37,228 nucleotides of DNA from CALZFJ01 sp051878575 (GCA_051878575.1 JBJEKJ010000056.1:1-37228); one strand, 5' to 3'; positions 7,318 through 17,041 are shown, counted from the first letter of the stretch. Numbers and translations are program-made. The notes: generated by a model from the sequence alone, not told the origin.

Positions 7318-10300
7318 ATGCCAAGCTATATAATTGAGCCGATGAGAATATTGTACAATATATATAGGATAATACGTAGCTTCCTCGTTGCGGCGCTGAC
7401 GGCTGTGATAGGGCTTTACGTTATTCTATATATAGTGTTGTCGATACCATCGGTCCAGAAGGAGGTGAAGGAAATAGGCGAGGCTGAGCTCTCGAAACTG
7501 CTGCACACCGAGGTGAGAGTGGGAAAATTGCAAATCTCGCCCTTCAATCAAGTTGTGCTGCACGACGTGCTTATTCCCGACCAACAGGGCGACACGCTAC
7601 TGAGCGTGAAGAAGATAGGCGCCGGCATGAGTATCTATAACCTTGTGGCAAAACGCCGCATGGTGTTCACTTATGCCGAGATTATAGGGCTCGACGGCCG
7701 AATAAGGCGCAATGACAAGTCTTCGCCCACGAATATGCAGTTTATAATCGACGCGCTAAGTCCTAAGGACACTACCAAGCCGCCGACAAAGTTCGACTTT
7801 AAAATATACAACATAGTGTTGCGCCGTAGCCGGCTGAGCTATGATGTGGGCAGTGAGCCTCACGTAGCCGGCCGCTTCGACCCCAATCACATTGCCGTGA
7901 GTGACTTGCGTGCCGACGTGGCCATTCCTCGGCTGAAAAACGATGACTTCCATGTGCAGCTAAAGCGACTGTCGCTAAAGGAGCGTTGCGGGTTTGAGCT
8001 TACCGATATCACGGCCAACACCAAGATAGGAGAGCGGGCAATCGAGGTGAGCGACATGCGCATAGAGCTTCCAAATTCGCTCATAGCGCCCGAAGATTTC
8101 AAAATAGAGTACAGCGCTCTTAAGAATATAGGCAAGGAACTGACCACTATGCCATTGGCATTCGAGCTTGCCAACAGCTATGTGACTCCATCCGACCTTA
8201 AAGGTTTTTTGCCGGCATTGGAAAACTTCGGAACGCGCATAAGCATAACCTTAGCGCTGCGCGGCACCGTGCGTGATCTTGAGATTCCGGTGATTTCGGT
8301 GGCTACCGACGACAAGCGCATAATGCTCAATATGAATGGCGACGTGAAGGGTATAGATGATGCCAAAAATATGAGTTTCAGCATTCCGCATGTCGAAGTG
8401 CGCGCCGATGCCAATGAGATTTTGACGCTGTCGTCGCATTTTGCCAATCTCTCGGCCGGCGTAACGTCGACGATAGGCAATTGTGGCAATATCAGAGTCG
8501 ACGGAAGCGTGAGCGGAACGCTCGAGCGACTGAAGTTTGCCGGCGACGTAAGTACGGCACTTGGAGCCGTGAGGCTCAACGGCGTGTTCGCCAACAACAC
8601 ATCGCGCAAGACCCAAAGCTACAAGGGTGCGGTGAGCACAGGCGGATTGAATGTGGGCAAGCTCCTGTCGAAGGAGCAGCTGCTCGGCATGGCTGCCGTG
8701 GATGTGGAGGTGGACGTGTCGCGCATCGGCAATGATATTGAGGGAAGCGGAAAAGGCGAGGTGAAATATGTGGACCTGAAAGGCTACAGATACAGCGACA
8801 TCACCGCCGATGTGATGATTGCCGAGAATCGCTATGAGGGAGTGGTGAACATCGACGACGAGAACCTTCGGCTGCATGCCAATGGCGTCTATATGGATGT
8901 CGACGGCAGGAAGACACTTGAGATGCAGGCACAGGTGAGCGACGTGAATTTCGCACGGCTGAATCTTAACGACAAATATCCGGAGCACAGGCTCGCTTTC
9001 ACCGCCGAGGCCTCCCTTGCCGCCGACGATCCTTTCGAGGCCGTGGGCAATATCATCCTCCATGACGTGTCGTATTGCGATGCTGCCGACAATGGATTGC
9101 ATCTCAACGATTTCATAGTGTCGTCGGATAAAATCGACGATATACAGACCATCAAGATTACTTCCGACATTCTCAATGGCGAGGCAAACGGCTCTTTCGA
9201 CTGGCGATGTATCTCGAAGGTGCTCAACAATATGATGGTGCAGCCATTCCCCTCGATGTTTGTGAGCTACGACCTTAACGCTATGGAGCGCACGCGTGTC
9301 AACGATTTTTCCTATGTCCTCAATCTATCTGTGCCCGACGAGCTCAACAAGTTCTTCAATCTGCCGGTGAAGATTCTCGTGCCCATTACGCTGAGCGGAA
9401 TTGTCGACGAGAATACACAGAGTGCCGAGCTGGAGATTAGCGCGCCATATCTGATGCAGAACAAGAAACTCATAGAGAAGACATGGGCCAAGGCTGCCAT
9501 AAATGGCTATGAGGACAATGTGTCGCTCGTAGCACGCACTGTGATGCCCACTAAGAAGGGGAAAATCGACCTTAACCTGAACATGAACGGCGTAGCCGAC
9601 AGGCTTGATACCGACGTGAGGTGGAAAATCGACCGTAAGGAGGATTTCTCGGGGAATGTAAACGTGTCGGCCCTGCTGTCGCGCAGCGACGACGAGCAGC
9701 GGACGCTGAATGCCGACATCGACATAAATCCCACAAAACTTGTGTTCAACGACACGGCGTGGCAGATGCATCCTGCCAAAATCACAGTGATGGGGCGCAA
9801 CGTGAAGGTGGAGAACTTCATGGCATCGTGCGACAAGCAGTATATATCGATTGATGGCGAGGTGTCAGACGACGATCTGTCGCAACTATGCGTCGATTTG
9901 AACGATATAAATCTCGACTATGTGTTTGAGACACTCGCCATCGACAATGTGATGTTCGGCGGCAGGGCTACGGGCCGGTTCTATGCCACAAACGTATACT
10001 CCAAGCTGCCGAGGCTTTCAACCCCCAACCTGCACGTCGATGGACTTGCCTATAATAACGCAACGCTCGGCGACGCCGACATAGTGAGCCGATGGAGTCA
10101 TGAGGACAAGGCTGTGACCATTGATGCCAAGCTCAGTCAGGCCAATGGCGGCAAGTCGACCATCAACGGCAAGATTTTCCCAACTATGGACTCGCTATAT
10201 TTCGAGTTCCGCACGCAGAAGGTCAATATCGGGTTCATGAAGCCGTTTATGAGCGCGTTCACGTCCGACGTTGAGGGTGAGGCGTCGGGATTCGCATGCC

Positions 10301-11922
10301 TATATGGCAATTTCAAGCGTATCGACCTATATGGCGATATTTTCGCCGACAGGCTGCGCATGAAACTCGACTACACCAACACCTATTATACTACGTCGGA
10401 CTCCATAAAGATTACGCCGGGGAATATCTCGTTCAAGAACGTGGTGCTGCGCGATCCCGAGGGACACACCGCCAAGCTCGACGGATGGGTGCGACACGAC
10501 TTCTTCCATGATGCGAGGTTCAATTTCTCGGTGACCGAAGCGAAAGATTTCCTGTGCTATAATGTGACGCAAGAGATTTCGCCTATATGGTATGGCACAA
10601 TCTATGGCGACGGATCGGCATTCGTGAAGGGCGAGCCGGGATCGGTGGATATCGACGTGAACATGCGCACTGCGGCCAACAGCCGCTTCACTTTCGTGCT
10701 GTCCGACGAGCAGTTTGCCACGGAATATACATTCATCACTTTCATCGACAGCTCCAAGAAAAACAAGGAGCATGATGTGAACGACTCTATCCCCGATGTG
10801 GTGCGCATGATGGCCGATGCCAACAACAAGGAGCGCAACATGACTCCCGCCACACGCTACCGCATAAATCTCATGGCTGAGGTGACGCCACTTGCACAAA
10901 TGGTGCTTGTGATGGACCCTGTGGGCGGCGACCGCATCAAGGCTACCGGAAGCGGCAACCTGAGGATGACCTATAGCAATATCGACGACAAACTGTCGAT
11001 GCATGGAACGTATGAGCTTGAGAAGGGCAATTACAACTTCACCTTGCAGGACATTATCGTGCGAGAGTTCTCCATAAAGGAGAATAGCAAGATTGAGTTC
11101 GACGGCGACCCCTATCATGCCAAGCTCGACGTGACGGCTTACTATGCCCTGAATGCCAACCTCACCGACCTCGACGAGTCGTTTGCCACCGACAAGGATA
11201 TGAACCGCACAAATGTGCCCGTGCAGGCGCTTATGATAGTGACCGGCGACATCAAGGAGCCGAAGGTGGATTTCGATCTTGCGTTCCCAACGCTGACCTC
11301 GGAGGCTCACGGAAAGATACGCAGCGTGATAAGCACTACCGACATGATGAACAGGCAGATAATATATCTGCTCGCGCTCAACCGCTTCTACACGCCTGAA
11401 TACATGGGAGCGACGTCCACTCGCAACAATGAGCTCGCATCGGTGGCGTCGTCGACTATATCGTCGCAATTGAGCAGCATTCTCGGGCAGCTGAGCGAGA
11501 ATTGGAGCATATCGCCGAATTTCAGGAGCGACAAGGGCGATTTTTCCGATATTGAGGTGGAATTGGCGCTGTCGAGCCAGTTGCTTAATAACCGACTGCT
11601 GTTCAATGGCAATTTCGGCTATCGCGACAACACTATGAATACGCGCAACTCCAATTTCATTGGCGACTTTGATATTGAGTATTTGCTTACCAAGAATGGA
11701 AACATACGCCTGAAGGCCTACAATCATTTCAACGACCAGAACTATTATATCAAGAGCGCACTGACCACGCAGGGGCTCGGCGTAGTGTTCAAGCATGATT
11801 TCGACCGTCTGTTCGACTTCCTGAAAAAGACGCCGAAGCCGGTTCTAAGCATTCAGCCATCCGACACAGTGCCCTCAGGCACGCTTATGAACCCTGAGCG
11901 GAGAAAGGAGGATGAGCTATGA
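7318..11922 (+). CDS. tamB: TamB-like translocation/assembly module protein (DUF490)
   Basis: This 1534-residue protein has an N-terminal membrane anchor (about residues 18-42 of the longest reading) and a long beta-rich region resembling AsmA/TamB proteins. It ends in a DUF490 (TamB C-terminal) domain over roughly the last 400 residues, with the typical GTYELEKGNYNFTLQ segment. TamB relatives form hydrophobic grooves that span the periplasm and are implicated in phospholipid transport or outer-membrane protein assembly. The first ATG touches the nadE stop; a second ATG at 7342 just before the hydrophobic anchor is an equally good start. The stop overlaps the next ATG by four bases (ATGA), suggesting translational coupling to the DUF4421 protein. 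Confidence 0.88.
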   Translation: MPSYIIEPMRILYNIYRIIRSFLVAALTAVIGLYVILYIVLSIPSVQKEVKEIGEAELSKLLHTEVRVGKLQISPFNQVVLHDVLIPDQQGDTLLSVKKIGAGMSIYNLVAKRRMVFTYAEIIGLDGRIRRNDKSSPTNMQFIIDALSPKDTTKPPTKFDFKIYNIVLRRSRLSYDVGSEPHVAGRFDPNHIAVSDLRADVAIPRLKNDDFHVQLKRLSLKERCGFELTDITANTKIGERAIEVSDMRIELPNSLIAPEDFKIEYSALKNIGKELTTMPLAFELANSYVTPSDLKGFLPALENFGTRISITLALRGTVRDLEIPVISVATDDKRIMLNMNGDVKGIDDAKNMSFSIPHVEVRADANEILTLSSHFANLSAGVTSTIGNCGNIRVDGSVSGTLERLKFAGDVSTALGAVRLNGVFANNTSRKTQSYKGAVSTGGLNVGKLLSKEQLLGMAAVDVEVDVSRIGNDIEGSGKGEVKYVDLKGYRYSDITADVMIAENRYEGVVNIDDENLRLHANGVYMDVDGRKTLEMQAQVSDVNFARLNLNDKYPEHRLAFTAEASLAADDPFEAVGNIILHDVSYCDAADNGLHLNDFIVSSDKIDDIQTIKITSDILNGEANGSFDWRCISKVLNNMMVQPFPSMFVSYDLNAMERTRVNDFSYVLNLSVPDELNKFFNLPVKILVPITLSGIVDENTQSAELEISAPYLMQNKKLIEKTWAKAAINGYEDNVSLVARTVMPTKKGKIDLNLNMNGVADRLDTDVRWKIDRKEDFSGNVNVSALLSRSDDEQRTLNADIDINPTKLVFNDTAWQMHPAKITVMGRNVKVENFMASCDKQYISIDGEVSDDDLSQLCVDLNDINLDYVFETLAIDNVMFGGRATGRFYATNVYSKLPRLSTPNLHVDGLAYNNATLGDADIVSRWSHEDKAVTIDAKLSQANGGKSTINGKIFPTMDSLYFEFRTQKVNIGFMKPFMSAFTSDVEGEASGFACLYGNFKRIDLYGDIFADRLRMKLDYTNTYYTTSDSIKITPGNISFKNVVLRDPEGHTAKLDGWVRHDFFHDARFNFSVTEAKDFLCYNVTQEISPIWYGTIYGDGSAFVKGEPGSVDIDVNMRTAANSRFTFVLSDEQFATEYTFITFIDSSKKNKEHDVNDSIPDVVRMMADANNKERNMTPATRYRINLMAEVTPLAQMVLVMDPVGGDRIKATGSGNLRMTYSNIDDKLSMHGTYELEKGNYNFTLQDIIVREFSIKENSKIEFDGDPYHAKLDVTAYYALNANLTDLDESFATDKDMNRTNVPVQALMIVTGDIKEPKVDFDLAFPTLTSEAHGKIRSVISTTDMMNRQIIYLLALNRFYTPEYMGATSTRNNELASVASSTISSQLSSILGQLSENWSISPNFRSDKGDFSDIEVELALSSQLLNNRLLFNGNFGYRDNTMNTRNSNFIGDFDIEYLLTKNGNIRLKAYNHFNDQNYYIKSALTTQGLGVVFKHDFDRLFDFLKKTPKPVLSIQPSDTVPSGTLMNPERRKEDEL

Positions 11923-13106
11923 GGCATCTGCTCTTTACGCTTTTTGCCGCGATTGCCGTCATGGCAGCAGCCGCCGACGACATGAGTGATGCCGTTGCCG
12001 ACACCGTGCGGCTCGTCCTTGTGGATCTTGATGGCGATGGCATCGACGATCGCATGAACGACATCGACAAGCGCATCGTCGACAGCCTTAAGCGCGACAA
12101 AGGCTATTGGAAGAAGGCCCTGCTCAAGGGTAAGCTCGACTTGAAGGACGAGACAATCGTGTATCCTCGCTTCGTGAAGTTTTGCGTCGACGTGTATAAT
12201 TGGGCCGACCGCACCTTCAACACCTACGACCCTGACTATGTGGTGGGTACCGGCAAGCGCTGGAAAGTGATGGTGAAGAATGACAACTGGGTCGACAACT
12301 ACGACTTGCATTTCCCGAAAGCCACGCCAATCAGGATTCTTTCCGACGTGTGCTGCAACATCGGTGCTTCGGTGGCCTATATGGCTGTCAGCGGCGGATA
12401 TATGTTCGACGTCGACAATATCTTTGGCGGTAATCCCATCACTCACAAGAAGTGGGATTTCAATTTCAGTTGTGCTCTGATTTGCGCCGATCTATACTAT
12501 GCCAGCAATACCGGCTCCACGTCGATACGCCGTTTCGGCGACTATAAGGGTGGGGCGTGGATTAATCATCCGCTGCACGACATGCGCTCGGAGTCATACG
12601 GTGCCGATATCTACTATTTCTTCAACAACAAGCGCTATTCGCAGGGCGCGGCCTATAATTTCTCGAAGATTCAGAAGCGCAGCGCCGGTTCGCTGATCGC
12701 CGGGTTGACCATATCATCGCAGGATGTGTCGCTCGACTTCTCCAATCTGCCCAACTCGATGATTGCCGTGCTCCCCGAATATGATAATCTGCAATACCGC
12801 TTCCGCTACTACGACTATTGCTTCCTGCTCGGCTATGGCTACAACTGCGTGATTGGCAAGCATTGGCTTTTCAACATATCGGCATTGCCGTCGATAGGCT
12901 TCAAGCATTGCCTGATGAACTCCGAGGAGGGTGAGAACAATATGTTCTCAGCCAATATTAAGGCAAAGATGTCGTTTATCTACAACCATAAGCAGCTATT
13001 CGCCGGATTTCTCGGAAAGATGGACATGCACTGGTACTCCAGCAAGAGATACAATTTCTTCAACTCGATTGAGTATTTCAATTTCTGCGCCGGATGGCGT
13101 TTTTAG
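11919..13106 (+). CDS. DUF4421 outer-membrane beta-barrel protein
   Basis: The 395-residue product has an N-terminal signal peptide (about residues 1-19), alternating hydrophobic and aromatic beta strands, and a C-terminal Phe after Trp-Arg. All of these are typical of an outer-membrane barrel. The fold matches the Bacteroidota DUF4421 family as I recall it; its function is unknown. Just after the signal peptide is an Asp-rich motif, VDLDGDGIDDR (35-45). Its D36/D38/D40 spacing resembles calcium-binding EF-hand or thrombospondin type-3 loops, so a metal-binding linker before the barrel is plausible. The start overlaps the tamB stop (ATGA), so a link to envelope assembly is likely, but a direct role with TamB is only inferred. 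Confidence 0.78.
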   Translation: MRHLLFTLFAAIAVMAAAADDMSDAVADTVRLVLVDLDGDGIDDRMNDIDKRIVDSLKRDKGYWKKALLKGKLDLKDETIVYPRFVKFCVDVYNWADRTFNTYDPDYVVGTGKRWKVMVKNDNWVDNYDLHFPKATPIRILSDVCCNIGASVAYMAVSGGYMFDVDNIFGGNPITHKKWDFNFSCALICADLYYASNTGSTSIRRFGDYKGGAWINHPLHDMRSESYGADIYYFFNNKRYSQGAAYNFSKIQKRSAGSLIAGLTISSQDVSLDFSNLPNSMIAVLPEYDNLQYRFRYYDYCFLLGYGYNCVIGKHWLFNISALPSIGFKHCLMNSEEGENNMFSANIKAKMSFIYNHKQLFAGFLGKMDMHWYSSKRYNFFNSIEYFNFCAGWRF

Positions 13107-13137
13107 CCGCTCTGTGGCAGTGTATGTGGGAAATATA

Positions 13138-13164
13138 TTGTAAATTCGCATGAAATTTTGATTT
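13138..13164 (+). promoter_or_regulatory. weak candidate promoter for tsaD
   Basis: TTG at 13138-13140 is followed after 16 bases by GATTTTG-type sequence (TGATTTTG at about 13158-13165). This deviates from TAnnTTTG at the second base. A second near-match, TAAATTCG, overlaps at 13141. Confidence 0.3.
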
Positions 13165-13174
13165 TGTAAGAACG

Positions 13175-14191
13175 ATGAGCGTTATAATATTAGGTATAGA
13201 GTCGTCGTGTGATGACACTTCGGCGGCAGTGATAAGAGATGGCGTGTTGCTCAGCAATGTGATAGCAAGCCAGAAGGTACATGAGGCCTACGGTGGCGTG
13301 GTGCCCGAATTGGCGTCGCGCGCGCATCAGCAGAACATCGTCCCCGTGGTGTCGGAGGCTATCCGACAGGCGGGAATCGACAAGTGCGACCTTAGTGCCA
13401 TAGCATTTACTCGCGGTCCGGGCTTGCTTGGCTCGCTGCTTGTGGGCACTTCATTTGCCAAGGGGCTTGCTCTTGCTCTCGGCATCCCATTGCTCGACGT
13501 GAATCATCTCCATGGCCATGTGCTTTCTCATTTCGTCAAGGAAGACGAGAGCGGCGAGGTGCCGGAGTTCCCATATTTGTGCCTCCTCGTCTCGGGCGGC
13601 AACTCACAGATTATCCGTGTCGACTCTCCATATAAGATGGAGGTGCTCGGGCAGACCATCGACGATGCCGCAGGCGAGGCTTTCGACAAGTGCGCCAAGG
13701 TGATGGGACTGCCTTATCCGGGTGGCCCGTTTATCGACAGGCTGGCGGCTGAGGGCGATGCCACACGCTTCCGCTTCAGCAAGCCGCATATTCCGGGCCT
13801 CGACTATAGTTTCAGCGGACTGAAGACGTCGTTTCTCTACACATTGCGCGACGCGAAAGCCGAGAATCCGAATTTCGTGGAGGAGAACAAGGCCGATCTT
13901 GCCGCATCGCTGCAAAAGACGATTATCGACATCTTGATGGACAAGTTCTCAAAGGCCGTGAAGCTGACGGGGATAAAGACTATTGCCATAGGTGGAGGAG
14001 TGTCGGCCAACTCGGGCGTGCGCGATGCCGTGCAGCGATATGCCGACTGCCATCATCTGAAGGCGTTTATACCAAAGCGACTGTTCACTACCGACAATGC
14101 CGCCATGGTGGCGGTTGCCGGCTATTTCAAATATCTTAACAAGGACTTCTGCGACATCTCGCTGCCTCCGTTCGCACGCGTCACGGTGTGA
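13175..14191 (+). CDS. tsaD: tRNA N6-adenosine threonylcarbamoyltransferase
   Basis: TsaD transfers the threonylcarbamoyl group onto A37 of ANN-decoding tRNAs, working with TsaB and TsaE. The 338-residue protein has the ASKHA-fold signature GIESSCDDTS (7-16). Metal ligands H111 and H115 are in NHLHGH, and D307 is in the TTDNAAM motif. SGGNSQI and GGGVSANS form the nucleotide-binding loops. Length is standard. It is followed 58 bases later by cinA; a small hairpin, CGGCAT/ATGCCG (14197-14213), sits between them without a T-run. Confidence 0.96.
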   Translation: MSVIILGIESSCDDTSAAVIRDGVLLSNVIASQKVHEAYGGVVPELASRAHQQNIVPVVSEAIRQAGIDKCDLSAIAFTRGPGLLGSLLVGTSFAKGLALALGIPLLDVNHLHGHVLSHFVKEDESGEVPEFPYLCLLVSGGNSQIIRVDSPYKMEVLGQTIDDAAGEAFDKCAKVMGLPYPGGPFIDRLAAEGDATRFRFSKPHIPGLDYSFSGLKTSFLYTLRDAKAENPNFVEENKADLAASLQKTIIDILMDKFSKAVKLTGIKTIAIGGGVSANSGVRDAVQRYADCHHLKAFIPKRLFTTDNAAMVAVAGYFKYLNKDFCDISLPPFARVTV

Positions 14192-14249
14192 CGCTCCGGC
14201 ATGGTATATGCCGTGAGGGGTGGCGCTTTGTGACATAAACAATATCGAT

Positions 14250-15491
14250 ATGGATGTTTCAATCATTGTAATCGGCGATGAGCTGCTCATAGGGCAGGTC
14301 ACCGACACTAATTCGGGCTGGATAGCCCGTCATCTGAATCCGCTTGGATGGAATGTGAGGAGTGTGAAAGTGATAGGCGACGACGGTAATGAGATTCTTA
14401 ATGCCATAGACGAGGCATTTGCTCAGACCGACATCGTGCTGACCACGGGAGGACTCGGTCCTACAAAGGATGATATTACGAAGCCAACTCTTTGCCGGTA
14501 TTTCGGCGGAGAGCTTGTCTACGACAAGGAGGTGGAGCGCAATGTGCTCGAAGTGCTTGCCAAGCGGCATTTGAGAGTCAACGAGCTGACTGCCATGCAG
14601 GCCATGGTGCCGTCGACATGCCGTGTGATACAGAACAAGGTGGGCACTGCCCCTATTATGTGGTTTGAGAAGGATGGCAAGGTGCTTGTGTCGATGCCGG
14701 GCGTGCCCTTTGAGATGGAGCAGATGATGGAGCGGGAGGTGATTCCGCAGTTGTTGCGGCGCTTTGTCGTCGACGAGCATATCGCTCACCGCACCTTTGT
14801 GGTGATTGACTATATGGAGTCGAATCTTGCCATGCGACTCGAGGATTTTGAGAACCGCCTTCCGGATTACATACATTTGGCGTATCTGCCCAAGATGGGC
14901 GTGATACGGTTGCGCCTTTCGGGCTGCTCTCGCAACGCCGCTTTGCTCGATGCCGACATGGAGCGCCTCTCGGGAGAGCTGCACGCCATTCTTGGCGAAT
15001 CAATCGTAGCCGATGAGGATAAGCCGCTTGCCGGAATACTCGGCGACAAATTGAGGGCTAAGGGCCTCACGCTTGCCACTGCCGAGAGTTGCACGGGCGG
15101 CAATGTGGCCCATTCCATAACGATGGTGGCCGGCAGCTCGGCCTATTTCAAGGGGAGTGTGGTGGCATATTGCAATTCGGTGAAGTGCGGTGTGCTCGGC
15201 GTGCCTGCCGAGGTGATAGACAGCGTGGGGGCTGTGAGCCGCGCTACGGTGGAGTCGATGTGCTGCGGTGTCGCATCGTTGATGTCTGCCGACTGCGCCA
15301 TAGCCACATCGGGAATAGCCGGTCCCGGCGGCGGTACTCCCGACAAGCCTGTGGGAACCGTGTGGGTGGCTGTGAAGTGCGGCGACAGAGTGGAAAGCGA
15401 GTGCTATCACTTGCCCGGAACACGCGACAGGGTGATTGACCGAGCCACCACGAATGTGCTCTGCAAGCTGATAAAGATGCTTGCTGGGTAA
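14250..15491 (+). CDS. cinA: CinA family protein (NMN amidohydrolase / ADP-ribose pyrophosphatase type)
   Basis: The protein joins an N-terminal MoaB/Mog-like domain with the VIGDELLIGQV start and TTGGLGPTKDDITKPTL motif to a C-terminal CinA domain. The latter has AESCTGGNVAHSIT, GSSAYFKGSVV and TSGIAGPGGGTPDKPVGTVW. CinA proteins hydrolyse nicotinamide mononucleotide and related pyridine-nucleotide by-products; the C-terminal domain is the deamidase. I chose the ATG at 14250 (413 residues) because homologues begin MxVxIIxIGDELLxGQ; the frame is open 10 codons further upstream without support. It shares a transcript direction with tsaD and converges on the downstream minus-strand gene 12 bases away. 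Confidence 0.94.
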   Translation: MDVSIIVIGDELLIGQVTDTNSGWIARHLNPLGWNVRSVKVIGDDGNEILNAIDEAFAQTDIVLTTGGLGPTKDDITKPTLCRYFGGELVYDKEVERNVLEVLAKRHLRVNELTAMQAMVPSTCRVIQNKVGTAPIMWFEKDGKVLVSMPGVPFEMEQMMEREVIPQLLRRFVVDEHIAHRTFVVIDYMESNLAMRLEDFENRLPDYIHLAYLPKMGVIRLRLSGCSRNAALLDADMERLSGELHAILGESIVADEDKPLAGILGDKLRAKGLTLATAESCTGGNVAHSITMVAGSSAYFKGSVVAYCNSVKCGVLGVPAEVIDSVGAVSRATVESMCCGVASLMSADCAIATSGIAGPGGGTPDKPVGTVWVAVKCGDRVESECYHLPGTRDRVIDRATTNVLCKLIKMLAG

Positions 15492-15503
15492 ATTCACGAT
15501 TGG

Positions 15504-16670
15504 TCAAAGCGACACTTTTATGCTCTTTGACGAGTCGGTATCCAACTCGTTTTTGCCCGGAGCCAGCTTCAATGCCCTGTCGACAATGCTTTGCATTGTA
15601 GCATCGAGCGGCATCACATGGCCGGGAATTATGAATTCGGGCTTGGCCGGGTTCTTGTCTTTCTCGATCTCTTTGCACTCCTCAAGAGTAAGATACTCAA
15701 AATCCACGGGATAGACCTCTATCAGCGATTTCAGCAATATGTCGCTTTTTGCGCCATAGATGCTTTTCCATAGTTTTCCCTTTGCCAAGGCCGAAATTGA
15801 GTAGGTCACTTGAATCATATCCTGCAAACGGTATTTTCCGCCATCGTTGCGATAGAATGACATGTTATTGTAGGCTTCGTTGATGTCGATTGTCATTCCA
15901 ATCAATTTAAGCATTGAAGGAGAAACTTTGTGGCCCTCTTTTCCCGAAAGAGCATCGTAGCTTTGGGTGTAGGATGATTGACTTTTGCGGTAGATGACGG
16001 TGGCGTTTTTCTTGGTCATAATAGTGTCGAATCCCGACTCAACCATGCGCAGGCGGGGAGTTTCCCTGAGCGATAAGGTGTCGATAGATGAAATTATGGA
16101 AATCATCGACATGGCACCGGTGTTGATGTCGCGGGCGATGCTGTCGGTCCCGTCGTGCCTTATGTATCGGGCAAAATTCCTCTTGTTCAGGATTCGTGCG
16201 TTCTTGTGCCCTTTGAATCCTTTAATCTTTGGGCGAGTAGGCAGAATTGCATCAGCCATATTATCACTTATGACGAGAGTCGTGTCGCCGTCGGCAATAA
16301 AAGTGCTGAGTTCCCTGATGTAGAGCAATACTTTTAGTCCGTCGCGCGATTTATTTGAAACTACGGCTTCAGGCAGGGTGTAGGAGCGGGATAACAGCCC
16401 CACCGTAGTGCCGTCGGTGTCGACTGTGGCATATTCATATCCGAGGCATTGCACCGACAGGGGGAAGTCGGAAGCCTTGGCTGATTGGAAGGAGCCGTTC
16501 TCGTCGGTAATTCCAAGTAAAACGCCTTTATTGTTGAATACCGAGGCGGCGACAACTGCCTGACGGTCGCCGGCATCGATGACGCTTATAGCTGCGGTGC
16601 CGCGTGTCTGCGCCAAGCATGAGATAGCGATTATTGACAGCCTGAAAAATAATTGATTGATATTACGCAT
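15504..16670 (-). CDS. exported protein with a carboxypeptidase-regulatory-like N-terminal domain
   Basis: The 388-residue product has a signal peptide (about 1-26). An immunoglobulin-like domain of the carboxypeptidase regulatory / TonB-plug type follows (about 29-105), seen in VVAASVFNNKGVLLGITDENG and the later LPEAVV segment that often ends this domain. The remaining 280 residues are Lys-rich and not recognised; no beta-barrel sequence is evident. Such proteins in Bacteroidota are usually periplasmic or surface-exposed and of unknown role. It has its own strong promoter (16727-16758) and lies antisense between cinA and rpmB, interrupting what is otherwise a run of housekeeping genes. Confidence 0.7.
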   Translation of the reverse strand: MRNINQLFFRLSIIAISCLAQTRGTAAISVIDAGDRQAVVAASVFNNKGVLLGITDENGSFQSAKASDFPLSVQCLGYEYATVDTDGTTVGLLSRSYTLPEAVVSNKSRDGLKVLLYIRELSTFIADGDTTLVISDNMADAILPTRPKIKGFKGHKNARILNKRNFARYIRHDGTDSIARDINTGAMSMISIISSIDTLSLRETPRLRMVESGFDTIMTKKNATVIYRKSQSSYTQSYDALSGKEGHKVSPSMLKLIGMTIDINEAYNNMSFYRNDGGKYRLQDMIQVTYSISALAKGKLWKSIYGAKSDILLKSLIEVYPVDFEYLTLEECKEIEKDKNPAKPEFIIPGHVMPLDATMQSIVDRALKLAPGKNELDTDSSKSIKVSL

Positions 16671-16726
16671 GACAATTGAATTTATGATACAGTGAATTCT
16701 ATTCTATTATAAAATACTTCCACATT

Positions 16727-16758
16727 CAAAGGTAGATATATTTTGAGAAAAAGCCAAA
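16727..16758 (-). promoter_or_regulatory. promoter of the minus-strand exported protein
   Basis: On the minus strand TTTG (16758-16755), 20 bases, then TACCTTTG (16734-16727) is an excellent Bacteroidota consensus. It is back-to-back with the plus-strand promoter at 16773-16804. Confidence 0.75.
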
Positions 16759-16772
16759 AAAATACTGCCGTT

Positions 16773-16804
16773 TTTGCATATTATGGATAAAATGCTTAAC
16801 TTTG
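16773..16804 (+). promoter_or_regulatory. promoter of a candidate non-coding transcript
   Basis: TTTG (16773-16776), a 20-base spacer and TAACTTTG (16797-16804) match the consensus. No gene starts within the next 280 bases, so it should make either a small RNA or a long rpmB leader. Confidence 0.7.
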
Positions 16805-16810
16805 CAGCGA

Positions 16811-16990
16811 AATTTGAGACAGGAATGTCGGCGAATCTCAAGAATATGTATTGACGGCATGAGGCTGCGTAGTCGGGAAATGATGCTAAACTCCTGAGAA
16901 ACAGACCTTGTGATGGTATAACGGTTGCTAATTTGGCGAGCACGGCTCTAAAAAATGAAGTACAACCGCTACATATTTTTATGTGCAGCT
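16811..16990 (+). ncRNA. candidate structured small RNA upstream of rpmB
   Basis: This stretch follows a strong promoter and contains no credible plus-strand reading frame. Several helices can be drawn: TTGAGA/TCTCAA (16814-16819 with 16836-16841), CGGTTG/CAACCG (16922-16927 with 16963-16968) enclosing GAGC-ACG-GCTC (16938-16948), and a terminal ACATA/TATGT hairpin (16971-16984). A separate rpmB promoter lies downstream at 17010-17041, so the unit is probably independent. Its length of about 180 nt is in the range of 6S-like RNAs, but I do not recognise the family. The 3' end is uncertain because no strong terminator is visible. Confidence 0.4.
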
Positions 16991-17009
16991 GCATTTTGTG
17001 GGCGAAAAT

Positions 17010-17041
17010 TTTGAAATTCTCGCAAAATTTAGCTTACTTTG
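17010..17041 (+). promoter_or_regulatory. promoter of rpmB-rpmG-DUF4295
   Basis: TTTG (17010-17013), 20 bases and TTACTTTG (17034-17041) match the consensus except for one base in the -7 box. The rpmB ATG is 53 bases downstream. Confidence 0.65.

Noticed and set aside
16811..16990. TPP-riboswitch-like words (CTGAGA ... ACC) in the region before rpmB
   Set aside because: The order and spacing do not give the conserved TPP core, and the downstream genes are ribosomal rather than thiamine genes.
16707..16994. 95-codon minus-strand frame between the exported-protein gene and rpmB
   Set aside because: It runs across both divergent promoters, has no family resemblance and is antisense to the foldable region; likely chance.
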